Shown here: in pieces, positions 1 to 6,503 of the stretch
Layout of the letters: every line of letters starts with the position of its first letter
Numbering within the stretch: position 1 is the first letter of the stretch
DNA from: Pseudomonadota bacterium
GTDB taxonomy: Bacteria; Pseudomonadota; Gammaproteobacteria; Xanthomonadales; Xanthomonadaceae
Assembly: GCA_023386795.1 (NCBI GenBank)
Contig: JAEWJB010000077.1
Coordinates: 1 to 15,057 of the forward strand
Direction: 5' to 3'
DNA length: 15,057 nucleotides
Notes under the pieces: generated by a model
Databases searched by the model: none
What the model was told of the DNA's origin: nothing
The model's input: only the letters and a program-made list of their open reading frames with translations
Position numbers and translations under genes: made by a program

Positions 1-1
1 G

Positions 2-622
2 ATGTCGGCCGCGTTGATCGCCGCGCCGGGCGTGGCCGGCACCACGCTGGCCCCCGCCACGCTCGGCGCCGGCCTGGGCACGGCCAGTGGGGCTTCCAAG
101 CTGGGAGGCAGCCTGGGGGTGTCGGCACTAACCGGCGGTACCGCGCTCGGTTCGCTCGGCGCGACGATGTTCGCGCGTGCAGGCGCGATCCCGGCCGATG
201 CCTGGAGAATGATCGGCATTGCGCTGGCGGTCGGCTTCGTCACCACCTATGTCAGCGGCTTCTATCTGATCAGCTACGCCGAACACGATTCCGAGCGCGC
301 GCAGATCCGCCGCATGGTGCGCCTGATGATGCTCACGGCCGCGGCCGTCTGCGTACCCACGCTGCTGCTGAGCCTCGGTGGCGCCGGCGTATGGTGGACG
401 CTGGCCGCGCTCGGCACCGGCATGATCGTGGTGAACTACCAGTGCCTGGTGACACTGCCCCGGCTGATGCAACCGATGTTGGCGCGCGATGCCGCGCGAC
501 ATGGCCGCCACCGGCCGACCTGGATCTACCAGAGCACGTTCGGCCGCCCCGCGGTGCTGTGGTCCAACGTACTGGTGCTGGCGGTCGCGCTGTGGACCTT
601 GCACGTGCACGGCGTGGTGTGA
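2..622 (+). CDS. Multi-pass membrane protein, probably the C-terminal part of a longer gene
   Basis: I do not recognise the family. The reading frame is open at the left edge. The ATG at the second base gives 206 residues but has no visible ribosome binding site, so the true start probably lies upstream. Residues 1-65 are low-complexity Gly/Ala/Thr/Ser/Leu, like a linker. Four hydrophobic segments follow at about 69-89, 107-127, 129-152 and 185-205. The loop between the first two is charged (Glu-His-Asp-Ser-Glu-Arg), and the loop before the last is rich in Arg and His. A Gly/Ala-rich linker leading into a small membrane domain would fit the membrane tail of a larger regulatory protein, for example an extended ECF sigma factor. 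That is a guess, because no N-terminal domain is visible. The gene converges on the EF-hand gene and is separated from it by a hairpin terminator. Confidence 0.6.
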   Translation: MSAALIAAPGVAGTTLAPATLGAGLGTASGASKLGGSLGVSALTGGTALGSLGATMFARAGAIPADAWRMIGIALAVGFVTTYVSGFYLISYAEHDSERAQIRRMVRLMMLTAAAVCVPTLLLSLGGAGVWWTLAALGTGMIVVNYQCLVTLPRLMQPMLARDAARHGRHRPTWIYQSTFGRPAVLWSNVLVLAVALWTLHVHGVV

Positions 623-630
623 GCGCATGA

Positions 631-661
631 AAAACGCCCCGCGCATCGCTGCGCGGGGCGT
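631..661 (-). terminator. Hairpin terminator of the EF-hand gene, between convergent genes
   Basis: A perfect 10-bp stem (635-644 with 651-660, extendable by the 634/661 A-T pair) encloses a 6-base loop. On the minus strand the stem is followed by TTTT (the complement of 631-634), as expected for an intrinsic terminator of the gene ending at 694. On the plus strand the bases after the stem are not T-rich. It may still slow transcription from the left, but it is a better minus-strand terminator. Confidence 0.75.
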
Positions 662-693
662 CGTCGATCGGCGCCATTGTTGCGTGTTGCGGT

Positions 694-1296
694 TTACTTC
701 GCCGCGTCGGCCGGCGGCGGCGGCGGCGGCATGGGCTTGCCGTCGCGCGGGCCATGCTCGCCCCGCGGGCCGTGGCCGAACGGCGGGCGCTTGGCCGATG
801 CAGCGTCGAACTCGGCCTTGCTCAGCTTGCCGTCCTTGTCGGTATCGGCGGCGGCGAACCATTGGTCACGCGACTGCTTCATGCGCGCCTGGAAATCGGC
901 CTTGTCGACGTAGCCATCCTTGTTGATGTCCATCTTGTCGAAGCGTTCGGCGAACTTCGGATCGGCCTTGGCTTCCTCGCGACTGATGCGTCCGTCCTTG
1001 TTGGTGTCGAGCTTGGCCATCGCCTCATGGCCGCCGCGACGGAATTCACCGCGCTTGGGCAACTCGTCCGGGGTCAGCTTGCCATCCTTGTTCTTGTCGA
1101 GCTTGTCGAAGTTCTGCGCCAGGTACGGCACCTTCGCCGCTTCGCTGCGGTCGACGGCACCGTCGCCATTGGTGTCCAGCCTGGCCAGGCCATGCGGACC
1201 GCCATCGGCGGCCGGCGGCGTGTCGACGGCAAAGGCGGAGGCGCTGCTCAGGGCGGCCAGCACGGCCAGGACGATGAGGGGCTTGCGGTGGGTCAT
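694..1296 (-). CDS. Exported EF-hand calcium-binding protein with five EF loops
   Basis: This is a 200-residue protein with a typical Sec signal peptide: Thr-His-Arg-Lys, a hydrophobic core, then Ala-Phe-Ala with probable cleavage after residue 23. Five canonical 12-residue EF-hand loops start with Asp and end with Glu or Asp. They lie at residues 41-52, 67-78, 97-108, 123-134 and 151-162, all with the DxNxDG or DxDxDG pattern. The tail after residue 165 is rich in Pro, Gly and His and ends in a run of six Pro, which may add metal binding or act as a spacer. I chose the ATG at 1296 because GGAG lies about eight bases upstream and it places the signal peptide at the N-terminus. A longer open frame to 1422 has neither feature. 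A role as periplasmic Ca2+ buffer or sensor is inferred from the domain; the partner is unknown. The neighbours give no functional hint. Confidence 0.88.
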   Translation of the reverse strand: MTHRKPLIVLAVLAALSSASAFAVDTPPAADGGPHGLARLDTNGDGAVDRSEAAKVPYLAQNFDKLDKNKDGKLTPDELPKRGEFRRGGHEAMAKLDTNKDGRISREEAKADPKFAERFDKMDINKDGYVDKADFQARMKQSRDQWFAAADTDKDGKLSKAEFDAASAKRPPFGHGPRGEHGPRDGKPMPPPPPPADAAK

Positions 1297-1325
1297 GGAC
1301 TTGCTCCGTTGGGGATACGGGTAAC

Positions 1326-1343
1326 CCCGGGCCGTTGCCCGGG
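1326..1343 (-). promoter_or_regulatory. GC-rich hairpin in the probable leader of the EF-hand gene
   Basis: A perfect 7-bp inverted repeat (CCCGGGC / GCCCGGG) with a four-base CGTT loop lies 30-47 bases upstream of the EF-hand start codon. It could be a leader hairpin or an operator. In DNA this GC-rich it may also be chance. No convincing promoter for the gene was found in 1297-1477. Confidence 0.2.
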
Positions 1344-1465
1344 ATCGGATGCGCGTCGTGATCGCGCCATCGCTGACATCAACGGGCGGCGGCGCGCGCG
1401 GTTGACGCGCAGCCGGCCGCATTCATCCAGCGGACAGCCTGCGCCCGCCTCCGCGCCGCAGGCGC

Positions 1466-1471
1466 TATGCT
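1466..1471 (+). promoter_or_regulatory. -10-like box directly before bpt (possible leaderless start)
   Basis: TATGCT (4 of 6 to TATAAT) ends six bases before the bpt ATG. There is no Shine-Dalgarno-like sequence in between, so transcription would start at or next to the A of the ATG. No good -35 is visible 16-18 bases upstream. The same spacing recurs at 2286-2291 and 6492-6497. Confidence 0.4.
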
Positions 1472-1477
1472 TTCCTC

Positions 1478-2245
1478 ATGGCCATCCACGCCGACAACCG
1501 CGACGACCTGCGCCTGTTCCAGACCGGCCAGCACGCATGTGGCTACTGGCCCGACCGGCTTGCACGCGACCTGGTGCTGGACCCGCACGACCCGCGTCTG
1601 GGCACGATCTATCCGCAGGCGTTGGCGTGGGGCTTTCGTCGTTCCGGCGACCTCGTGTACCGACCGCATTGCGAGCAGTGCCAGGCTTGCGTGCCGGTAC
1701 GCATTCCCGTGCAGCGCTTCGTGCCGGACCGCAGCCAGCGCCGGTGCCTGGCGCGCAACGCCGGCTTGAACAGCCGCATCGTCGCCGCGCAGCGCACCGA
1801 GGAGCAGCTCGCGCTGTATACCGAGTACCTGCGCCATCGCCATCCCGGCGGCGGCATGGATGACCATGGCCCGCGCGAGTTCGACCAGTTCCTGATCGGC
1901 GCGTGGTCGCACGGGCGCTTCCTGGAAATTCGCGAACCGTCCGCCCCGGGTCATCGCGGCCGCCTGCTGGCGGTGGCCGTCACCGACGTCACCGACCGGG
2001 CGCTCTCGGCGGTCTACACCTTCTACGCGCCGGATGCGGCCTCCCGCGGCCTGGGCACGCTGGCGATCCTGCAGCAGATCGAATGGGCGCGACGCGAGGG
2101 ACTGGAACACGTCTACCTCGGCTACTGGATACGCGGCCACGGGAAGATGGATTACAAGCGTCGCTTCCATGGACTGGAGGCCTACGACGGCCGCCAGTGG
2201 CGCGATTTCGCCAGCACCTGGGGCGCCGTGGACCTGGGCGGCTGA
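1478..2245 (+). CDS. bpt: Aspartate/glutamate leucyltransferase (arginyltransferase family)
   Basis: This protein transfers leucine (in the bacterial Bpt type) from aminoacyl-tRNA to N-terminal Asp or Glu, making these proteins substrates of the ClpS/ClpAP N-degron pathway in the cytoplasm. At 255 residues it has the family's usual length. The N-terminal ATE domain is recognised by HACGYWPDRLA near residues 19-29 and a Cys-x2-Cys-x2-Cys cluster (Cys65, Cys68, Cys71). The C-terminal GNAT-like ATE domain carries the family's YTFYAPD, LGT and YLGYWI segments and the KMDYKRRF motif. The ATG at 1478 is preceded by a -10-like box and no ribosome binding site, which suggests a leaderless message. 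It stands alone, with the next gene starting 52 bases downstream behind its own -10-like box. Leucyl rather than arginyl specificity follows from the bacterial subfamily and was not tested here. Confidence 0.95.
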   Translation: MAIHADNRDDLRLFQTGQHACGYWPDRLARDLVLDPHDPRLGTIYPQALAWGFRRSGDLVYRPHCEQCQACVPVRIPVQRFVPDRSQRRCLARNAGLNSRIVAAQRTEEQLALYTEYLRHRHPGGGMDDHGPREFDQFLIGAWSHGRFLEIREPSAPGHRGRLLAVAVTDVTDRALSAVYTFYAPDAASRGLGTLAILQQIEWARREGLEHVYLGYWIRGHGKMDYKRRFHGLEAYDGRQWRDFASTWGAVDLGG

Positions 2246-2285
2246 GCCGCCCGATCCGGACATCCGACTGTCGCCGGACGCATGC

Positions 2286-2291
2286 CACAAT
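2286..2291 (+). promoter_or_regulatory. -10-like box directly before the phosphatase-fold gene
   Basis: CACAAT (4 of 6 to TATAAT, with the conserved A2, A5 and T6) ends exactly six bases before the ATG at 2298. No Shine-Dalgarno sequence is present. This is the same layout as in front of bpt and the M15 gene. Confidence 0.35.
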
Positions 2292-2297
2292 CCGCGC

Positions 2298-3518
2298 ATG
2301 ATCCGACCCGCCCTGCTCCTCGCCCTTTCCCTGCTGTGCGCCGCGTGCGCCCACCAGCCCGCCGCCACACCGGCCAACGGGACCACCGCCGCAACCGCCG
2401 ATGCAAATGCACCGCTGCGGCTGGCGACGTACAACACCTCGCTGTATTCGGACGAAGCCGGCGGGCTCATCGCCGAACTGGAAGGCAACAGCGCGCACGC
2501 GCGCAAGATTGCCGCGGTGCTGCAGAACGCGCGCCCGGACCTGGTGCTGCTCAACGAGTTCGACTACGACGACGCACACCGCGCCGCGGACCTGTTCCAG
2601 CATCGCTACCTGGAAGTCGCCCAGCCCGGCGGCGGCGAGCCGCTGCGCTATCTGTACCGCTACCTGGCACCGGTGAATACCGGCGTGCCGAGCGGGCTGG
2701 ACCTGGACAACAACGGCGAAGTCGGCGGCCAGGGGCGCAACCGCGGCAACGATGCGTGGGGCTACGGCCTGCACCCGGGCCAGTACGGCATGCTGGTGCT
2801 GTCGAAATACCCGATCGACGAAGCAGCAGTTCGCAGCTTCCGGTTGTTCAAGTGGAGCGCGATGCCCGGCGCGTTGCGCCCGACGGTACCGGGCACCGGC
2901 CAGCCGTTCTGGACCGATACGGTGTGGTCGCAGCTGCGGCTGTCGTCGAAGTCGCATTGGGACGTGCCGGTGCGCACGCCCAAGGGCGTGGTGCACATGC
3001 TGGTTTCGCATCCGACGCCGCCGGTGTTCGACGGCAAGGAGAAACGCAACGCGGCGCGCAACCATGACGAGATCCGCCTGTGGCACGACTACCTCTCCGG
3101 CGATGCGGCGACGTGGCTGTGCGACGACGCCGGCCGCTGCGGTGGACTGGCGGCCGATGCACGCTTCGTCATCCTGGGCGATCTCAACAACGACCCGGTG
3201 GATGGCGAAGGGCGGCATGAGGCGATCGTCGAGTTGATCGAGCATCCGCGCGTACTGCGCTATCCCACGCCGGTCAGCGCCGGTGGCGAAGAGGCGGCGA
3301 AGGCCTACGCCGCCAAGGGCATTGTCCATCGCGGCTCGCCCGCGCAGGTCACCGGTGACTTCGGCCCGAAGGCCGGCGCGATGCGGCTGGATTACGTGCT
3401 GCCTTCGTCCGGCTTCCAGTACATCGGCAGCGGGGTGTTCTGGCCGGCGAGCCACGACGCGCATGCGGCCATTGCCGATGGCAGCGACCACCACCTGGTG
3501 TGGGTGGACGTCCGCTAG
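2298..3518 (+). CDS. Exported endonuclease/exonuclease/phosphatase-fold hydrolase
   Basis: This is a 406-residue metal-dependent phosphoesterase of the DNase I-like (EEP) superfamily. The N-terminus is a signal peptide with Leu-Cys-Ala-Ala-Cys at residues 13-17. That resembles a lipobox with Cys17 as the lipidated residue, although Cys at -3 is atypical, so lipoprotein or ordinary export are both possible. Family motifs appear in order: TYN (44-46), LNEFD with the metal-binding Glu87, GDLNNDP (294-300, with Asp295 and Asn297), RLDYVL (363-368), and SDHH with Asp397 and His398. An extra loop after residue 130 has DLDNNGEVGG (135-144), a DxDNxG calcium-like loop often seen in secreted members. 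The ATG at 2298 was chosen because it gives the signal peptide. The frame is open further upstream but lies inside bpt. The substrate (nucleic acid, phytate-like or lipid phosphate) cannot be told from sequence. Confidence 0.88.
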   Translation: MIRPALLLALSLLCAACAHQPAATPANGTTAATADANAPLRLATYNTSLYSDEAGGLIAELEGNSAHARKIAAVLQNARPDLVLLNEFDYDDAHRAADLFQHRYLEVAQPGGGEPLRYLYRYLAPVNTGVPSGLDLDNNGEVGGQGRNRGNDAWGYGLHPGQYGMLVLSKYPIDEAAVRSFRLFKWSAMPGALRPTVPGTGQPFWTDTVWSQLRLSSKSHWDVPVRTPKGVVHMLVSHPTPPVFDGKEKRNAARNHDEIRLWHDYLSGDAATWLCDDAGRCGGLAADARFVILGDLNNDPVDGEGRHEAIVELIEHPRVLRYPTPVSAGGEEAAKAYAAKGIVHRGSPAQVTGDFGPKAGAMRLDYVLPSSGFQYIGSGVFWPASHDAHAAIADGSDHHLVWVDVR

Positions 3519-3533
3519 CGGCGCAGAGGCGGC

Positions 3534-4721
3534 TTATGCGTCCAGGTGGATGCCGATCGCCTCGGCCGCCTCGCGTGCCAGCGCGCGTGCGGCCTCGATG
3601 CTCTCCGCGCGCGCCAGCGTCACGCCCACGCGGCGGTGCCCATGCACGCTCGGCTTGCCGAACAGCCGCAGCGCCGTGCCCGGCTTGGACAGCGCCACAT
3701 CCACGTGTTCGAAACGCGGCACGCCTTCGCCGTGTGCCAGCATGGCGCACGATGCCGAAGGGCCGAGCTGGCGGATGGTCGGGATTGGCAGCCCCAGGAT
3801 CGCGCGGGCATGCAGCGCGAACTCGCTCAGTTCCTGCGAGGCCAGCGTCACCAGGCCGGTGTCGTGCGGGCGCGGCGAGACCTCACTGAACCACACCTCG
3901 TCGCCGCGCACGAACAGCTCCACGCCGAACAGCCCCCAGCCGCCGAGCTCGTCGGTGATCGCACGCGAAATCTCCTGCGCCCGCTGCAACGCCCGTGCCG
4001 ACATCGGTTGCGGCTGCCAGCTCTCGCGGTAATCGCCGTCCTGCTGCCAGTGGCCGATGGGATCGCAGAACGAGGTGCCGCCGGCATGGCGCACGGTGAG
4101 CAGGGTGATCTCGTATTCGAAGTCGATGAACCCTTCCACGATGCAGCGTCCGGCACCGGCGCGCCCGCCGGTCTGCGCGTATTCCCATGCGCGGTCGATA
4201 TCCGAGGCCTGGCGCAGCGTGCTCTGGCCCTTGCCCGAGGACGACATCACCGGCTTGATCACGCACGGCAAGCCGATCGCCTGCACCGCGGCGCGGTATT
4301 CCTCGTGGGTGTCGACGAAGCGGTACAGCGAGGTCGGCAGGCCGAGCGTCTCGGCCGCCAGGCGGCGGATGCCCTCGCGGTCCATGGTCAGGCGCGCGGC
4401 GCGTGCGGTCGGGATCACGCGCTGGCCATGCAGTTGTTCCAGCTGCACCAGCGTCTCGGTATGGATCGCCTCGATTTCCGGCACGATCAGGTGCGGCTGT
4501 TCCAGCGCGATCAGTTCGCGCAAGGCCATCGCATCAAGCATGTCCAGCACGTGCGAGCGGTGCGCCACCTGCATCGCCGGGGCATCGGCGTAACGGTCGG
4601 CCGCGATGACTTCCACGCCGAAACGCTGCAGCTCGATCGCCACCTCCTTGCCCAACTCGCCCGACCCCAGCAGCAGGACACGGGTGGCCGTAGGGGACAG
4701 CGGGGTGCCGAGGGTGGTCAT
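3534..4721 (-). CDS. purT: Formate-dependent phosphoribosylglycinamide formyltransferase 2
   Basis: PurT makes formyl-GAR from GAR, formate and ATP, the third step of purine synthesis, independently of folate. The 395-residue product is close to the 392 residues of the E. coli enzyme and matches it along its length. It has the N-terminal LLGSGELGKEVAIE nucleotide-fold loop, DRYADAPAMQVAH, VPEIEAI, LTMDREGIRRLAAE, the ATP-grasp loop KPVMSSSGKGQ, and the metal site region VELFVRGDEV...FSEVSPRPHDTG. The ATG at 4721 gives an N-terminus that aligns with known PurT; the frame extends to 4823 without similarity. Its stop is 15 bases from the stop of the convergent hydrolase gene, with no room for a separate terminator. 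It is transcribed divergently from the SPFH gene. Confidence 0.97.
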   Translation of the reverse strand: MTTLGTPLSPTATRVLLLGSGELGKEVAIELQRFGVEVIAADRYADAPAMQVAHRSHVLDMLDAMALRELIALEQPHLIVPEIEAIHTETLVQLEQLHGQRVIPTARAARLTMDREGIRRLAAETLGLPTSLYRFVDTHEEYRAAVQAIGLPCVIKPVMSSSGKGQSTLRQASDIDRAWEYAQTGGRAGAGRCIVEGFIDFEYEITLLTVRHAGGTSFCDPIGHWQQDGDYRESWQPQPMSARALQRAQEISRAITDELGGWGLFGVELFVRGDEVWFSEVSPRPHDTGLVTLASQELSEFALHARAILGLPIPTIRQLGPSASCAMLAHGEGVPRFEHVDVALSKPGTALRLFGKPSVHGHRRVGVTLARAESIEAARALAREAAEAIGIHLDA

Positions 4722-4752
4722 GGCGGTTCCAGCGAGGTGAAGAGGGGCGCCA

Positions 4753-4758
4753 ATTCTA
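4753..4758 (-). promoter_or_regulatory. Probable -10 box of purT
   Basis: TAGAAT on the minus strand (5 of 6 to TATAAT) lies about 31 bases before the purT ATG, giving an expected leader of about 25 bases. No good -35 is seen at the proper distance. A weak GGAA precedes the start codon. Confidence 0.45.
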
Positions 4759-4806
4759 CCGGCTGGGCCTTCACGCGCCCCGCCCGCCCCCTTCGGAGCG
4801 CGGCAC

Positions 4807-4834
4807 TTGCGGACTGATATCAATCTGATATCTT
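4807..4834 (+). promoter_or_regulatory. Candidate promoter of the SPFH operon with tandem TGATATC operator
   Basis: A weak -35 (TTGCGG, 4807-4812) and a -10 (TATCTT, 4829-4834) are 16 bases apart, 28 bases or more before the start codon. Between and overlapping them, TGATATC occurs twice (4815-4821 and 4826-4832), exactly 11 bp apart, about one helical turn. The first copy lies in the perfect 8-bp palindrome TGATATCA. Two short palindromes on one helix face, overlapping the promoter, are the expected layout for a dimer-of-dimers repressor such as a ribbon-helix-helix protein. One is encoded two genes into this operon. The pairing of that protein with these sites is inference. Confidence 0.45.
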
Positions 4835-4862
4835 CCTGTCGAACCTACAAGGAAGCCCCCTC

Positions 4863-5729
4863 ATGAAAGAGCAGCCCCTGAAGTCCCTGTCCGGCATCCC
4901 GATGATCGTGGCGATGATCGCCGTCTTCCTGCTCTCGGCCTGGGTCATGGTGCTGGTGCCGACCGGGCATGCGCCGGGCTGGGCACTGGTACCGGCAATC
5001 GCCGCCTGCGCGGCCGGCATCTTGGTGCTGGCCGGCCTGTACATGCTCGAGCCGAACCAGGCGGCGGTGCTCAACCTGTTCGGCCGCTACGTCGGCACGG
5101 TCAAGGACAACGGCCTGCGCTGGAACAACCCCTTCTTCGGCAAGAAGAAGATCAGCCAGCGCGTGCGCAACTTCGAATCCGGCCGGCTTAAGGTCAACGA
5201 GTTGGACGGCAGCCCGATCGAGATCGCCGCGGTGATCGTGTGGCAGGTGGTGGATGCGTCCGAGGCGGTCTACAACGTCGACGACTACGAGAGCTTCGTG
5301 CACATCCAGTCCGAATCGGCATTGCGCGCGATGGCCACCAGCTATCCCTACGACCAGCACGAGGAAGGCCAACTGGCGTTGCGCAGCCATGCCAGCGAGA
5401 TCTCCCTGCACCTGAAGAACGAGTTGGCCGAACGGCTGGCCGACGCGGGCGTGCAGGTCATCGACGCGCGCATCAGCCATCTCGCCTACGCGCCGGAAAT
5501 CGCCCAGGCGATGCTGCAGCGCCAGCAGGCCAACGCGGTGATCGCCGCGCGCACGCGTATCGTCGCCGGCGCGGTCGGCATGGTGGAGATGGCGTTGTCC
5601 GAGCTGCAGAAGAGTGGCGTGGTGGTGCTGGATGAAGAGCGCAAGGCGCAGATGGTCGGCAACCTGCTGACGGTATTGTGTTCCGACCGGGGCACCCAGC
5701 CCGTCGTCAACACCGGTTCGCTGTACTGA
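4863..5729 (+). CDS. SPFH/band-7 (stomatin/prohibitin-like) membrane protein
   Basis: This 288-residue protein has two N-terminal membrane segments (about 12-32 and 40-61) followed by an SPFH domain from about 64 to 240. Recognisable parts are LEPNQAAVLNLFGRYVGTV, GLRWNNPFF, the VNELDGSPIEIAAVIVWQV strand region, and the typical VQVIDARISHLAYAPEIAQAMLQRQQ helix start. SPFH proteins oligomerise on the membrane, scaffold microdomains and often hold proteases or other membrane proteins; the partner here is unknown. The ATG at 4863 has a good ribosome binding site, AAGGAAG (4849-4855), seven bases away. The stop overlaps the start of the RHH gene by one base (TGATG), so translation is probably coupled. 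It is likely the first gene of an operon and probably controlled through the TGATATC pair upstream. Confidence 0.92.
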   Translation: MKEQPLKSLSGIPMIVAMIAVFLLSAWVMVLVPTGHAPGWALVPAIAACAAGILVLAGLYMLEPNQAAVLNLFGRYVGTVKDNGLRWNNPFFGKKKISQRVRNFESGRLKVNELDGSPIEIAAVIVWQVVDASEAVYNVDDYESFVHIQSESALRAMATSYPYDQHEEGQLALRSHASEISLHLKNELAERLADAGVQVIDARISHLAYAPEIAQAMLQRQQANAVIAARTRIVAGAVGMVEMALSELQKSGVVVLDEERKAQMVGNLLTVLCSDRGTQPVVNTGSLY

Positions 5730-5917
5730 TGAGCGAGAAGAAAGCCTATCCGCTGCGCATCAGCGCCGACGTCCTGGCGGCGGCGCAGCGGTGGGCCGAC
5801 GATGACCTGCGCAGCCTCAACGCGCAGATCGAATACCTGCTGCGTGATGCCCTGCGCAAGGCCGGCCGGCTGCCCAAGCCGCCACCGGCCATCGAAGAGG
5901 AGCCTGGCGATGCATGA
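5729..5917 (+). CDS. Arc-family ribbon-helix-helix DNA-binding protein
   Basis: This 62-residue protein has the Arc/MetJ fold: a short beta strand KAYPLRIS (about 5-12), helix A ADVLAAAQRWADDD, then SLNAQIEYLLRDALRKAGR, which resembles Arc's helix B region (RSVNSEIYQRVMESFKKEGR). The tail is Pro- and Glu-rich. The ATG at 5729 overlaps the upstream stop (TGATG) and its own end overlaps the next gene by eight bases, so it sits inside a tightly coupled operon. RHH proteins bind DNA as dimers of dimers. Autoregulation of this operon through the two GATATC sites is plausible but inferred. The same fold is common in antitoxins, yet neither neighbour looks like a toxin, so I do not call it a toxin-antitoxin system. 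A longer in-frame ORF start at 5678 lies within the SPFH gene and is less likely. Confidence 0.88.
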   Translation: MSEKKAYPLRISADVLAAAQRWADDDLRSLNAQIEYLLRDALRKAGRLPKPPPAIEEEPGDA

Positions 5918-6494
5918 GTCCAAGGACATGTTTTTTGAACTGGCCACCCTGGAAGGCCGCCCGATGTTCTTCGCTGCGCTGCTGCTGGTGGCCGTGCCCT
6001 GGCTGATCCTGGCCGGCAGCGTGGCTGCACAGGGCTTGGCTGCCTGGCAAGCGCGGGGCATGTTCGAGTTGATCGGACCGCTGGCGTGCAGCGCGGTGTG
6101 GGTGACCATCGCCCTGGCGGCGCGACGCAACCGCGCCACGCTGAAGGATGGCGTGCTGAGCGTGCGCTCCACCTTCTACCGCTGCGACGTGCCGGTCGAT
6201 GCACTGGACCTGGCCAAGGCGCGCCTGTTCGATCGCGAGGAACGCACCGAGCTGGGCATCGCCTATAAGCGCAACGGCGTTGGGCTGCCGGGATTCCACA
6301 GCGGCCACTTCAAGCTCAAGAACCGCGAGCGCGCGTTCGTGGCAGTCGCGTCGGGCCGCTGGCGCGTATGGCTGCCGCGCAAGAGTGCCGGCGGCCTGCT
6401 GCTGGAACCGCGCGACGGGCGCGCCCTGCTCGATGCCCTGCGCACGGCACGACCGCATCCGACGCATCTGGCTGCCTCTCCCGTCAAAGGCTAA
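5910..6494 (+). CDS. Two-TM membrane protein with a bacterial PH-like domain
   Basis: This 194-residue protein has two hydrophobic segments (about 18-40 and 50-71) followed by a soluble beta-rich part. The pattern TLKDGVLSVRSTFYRCDVPVDAL and then LPGFHSGHFKLKNRERAFVAV resembles bacterial pleckstrin-homology-like domains (bPH type), in which a short GxxxGxFxLxxxxxA segment is typical. Such domains follow membrane helices in many proteins of unknown function. The ATG at 5910 is preceded by GAGGAG (5896-5901), eight bases away. It overlaps the RHH gene by eight bases, so co-translation is likely. In this cassette a membrane scaffold (SPFH), a DNA-binding protein and a second membrane protein are made together. 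A shared membrane role is inferred from this. Confidence 0.75.
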   Translation: MHESKDMFFELATLEGRPMFFAALLLVAVPWLILAGSVAAQGLAAWQARGMFELIGPLACSAVWVTIALAARRNRATLKDGVLSVRSTFYRCDVPVDALDLAKARLFDREERTELGIAYKRNGVGLPGFHSGHFKLKNRERAFVAVASGRWRVWLPRKSAGGLLLEPRDGRALLDALRTARPHPTHLAASPVKG

Positions 6495-6497
6495 GCT
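6492..6497 (+). promoter_or_regulatory. -10-like box directly before the M15 peptidase gene
   Basis: TAAGCT overlaps the stop codon of the upstream gene and ends six bases before the ATG at 6504. An AAAGG (6486-6490) is present but 13 bases from the ATG, too far to serve well as a ribosome binding site. Spacing is the same as at 1466-1471 and 2286-2291. The gene may also be read as the fourth gene of the SPFH operon. Confidence 0.35.
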
Positions 6498-6503
6498 GCG
6501 GCC

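Noticed and set aside
1989..3494. Long minus-strand open frame antisense to bpt and the exported hydrolase
   Set aside because: It spans two well-supported genes and an intergenic region and shows only low-complexity Arg/Ala/Val composition.
3509..3536. Terminator between the convergent hydrolase and purT stops
   Set aside because: Only 15 bases separate the stops, and the short CCGCTAGCGG palindrome there lacks a usable stem-loop and T-tract.
3546..4817. Long open frame on the plus strand antisense to purT (about 420 codons)
   Set aside because: It mirrors purT codon usage, as often happens in very GC-rich genes, and has no ribosome binding site or recognisable domain. The purT product is unambiguous.
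5729..6494. RHH protein plus neighbour as a toxin-antitoxin pair
   Set aside because: The RHH fold is common in antitoxins, but the following protein has two membrane helices and a PH-like domain and no RelE, MazF or PIN features. The preceding SPFH protein is also no known toxin.
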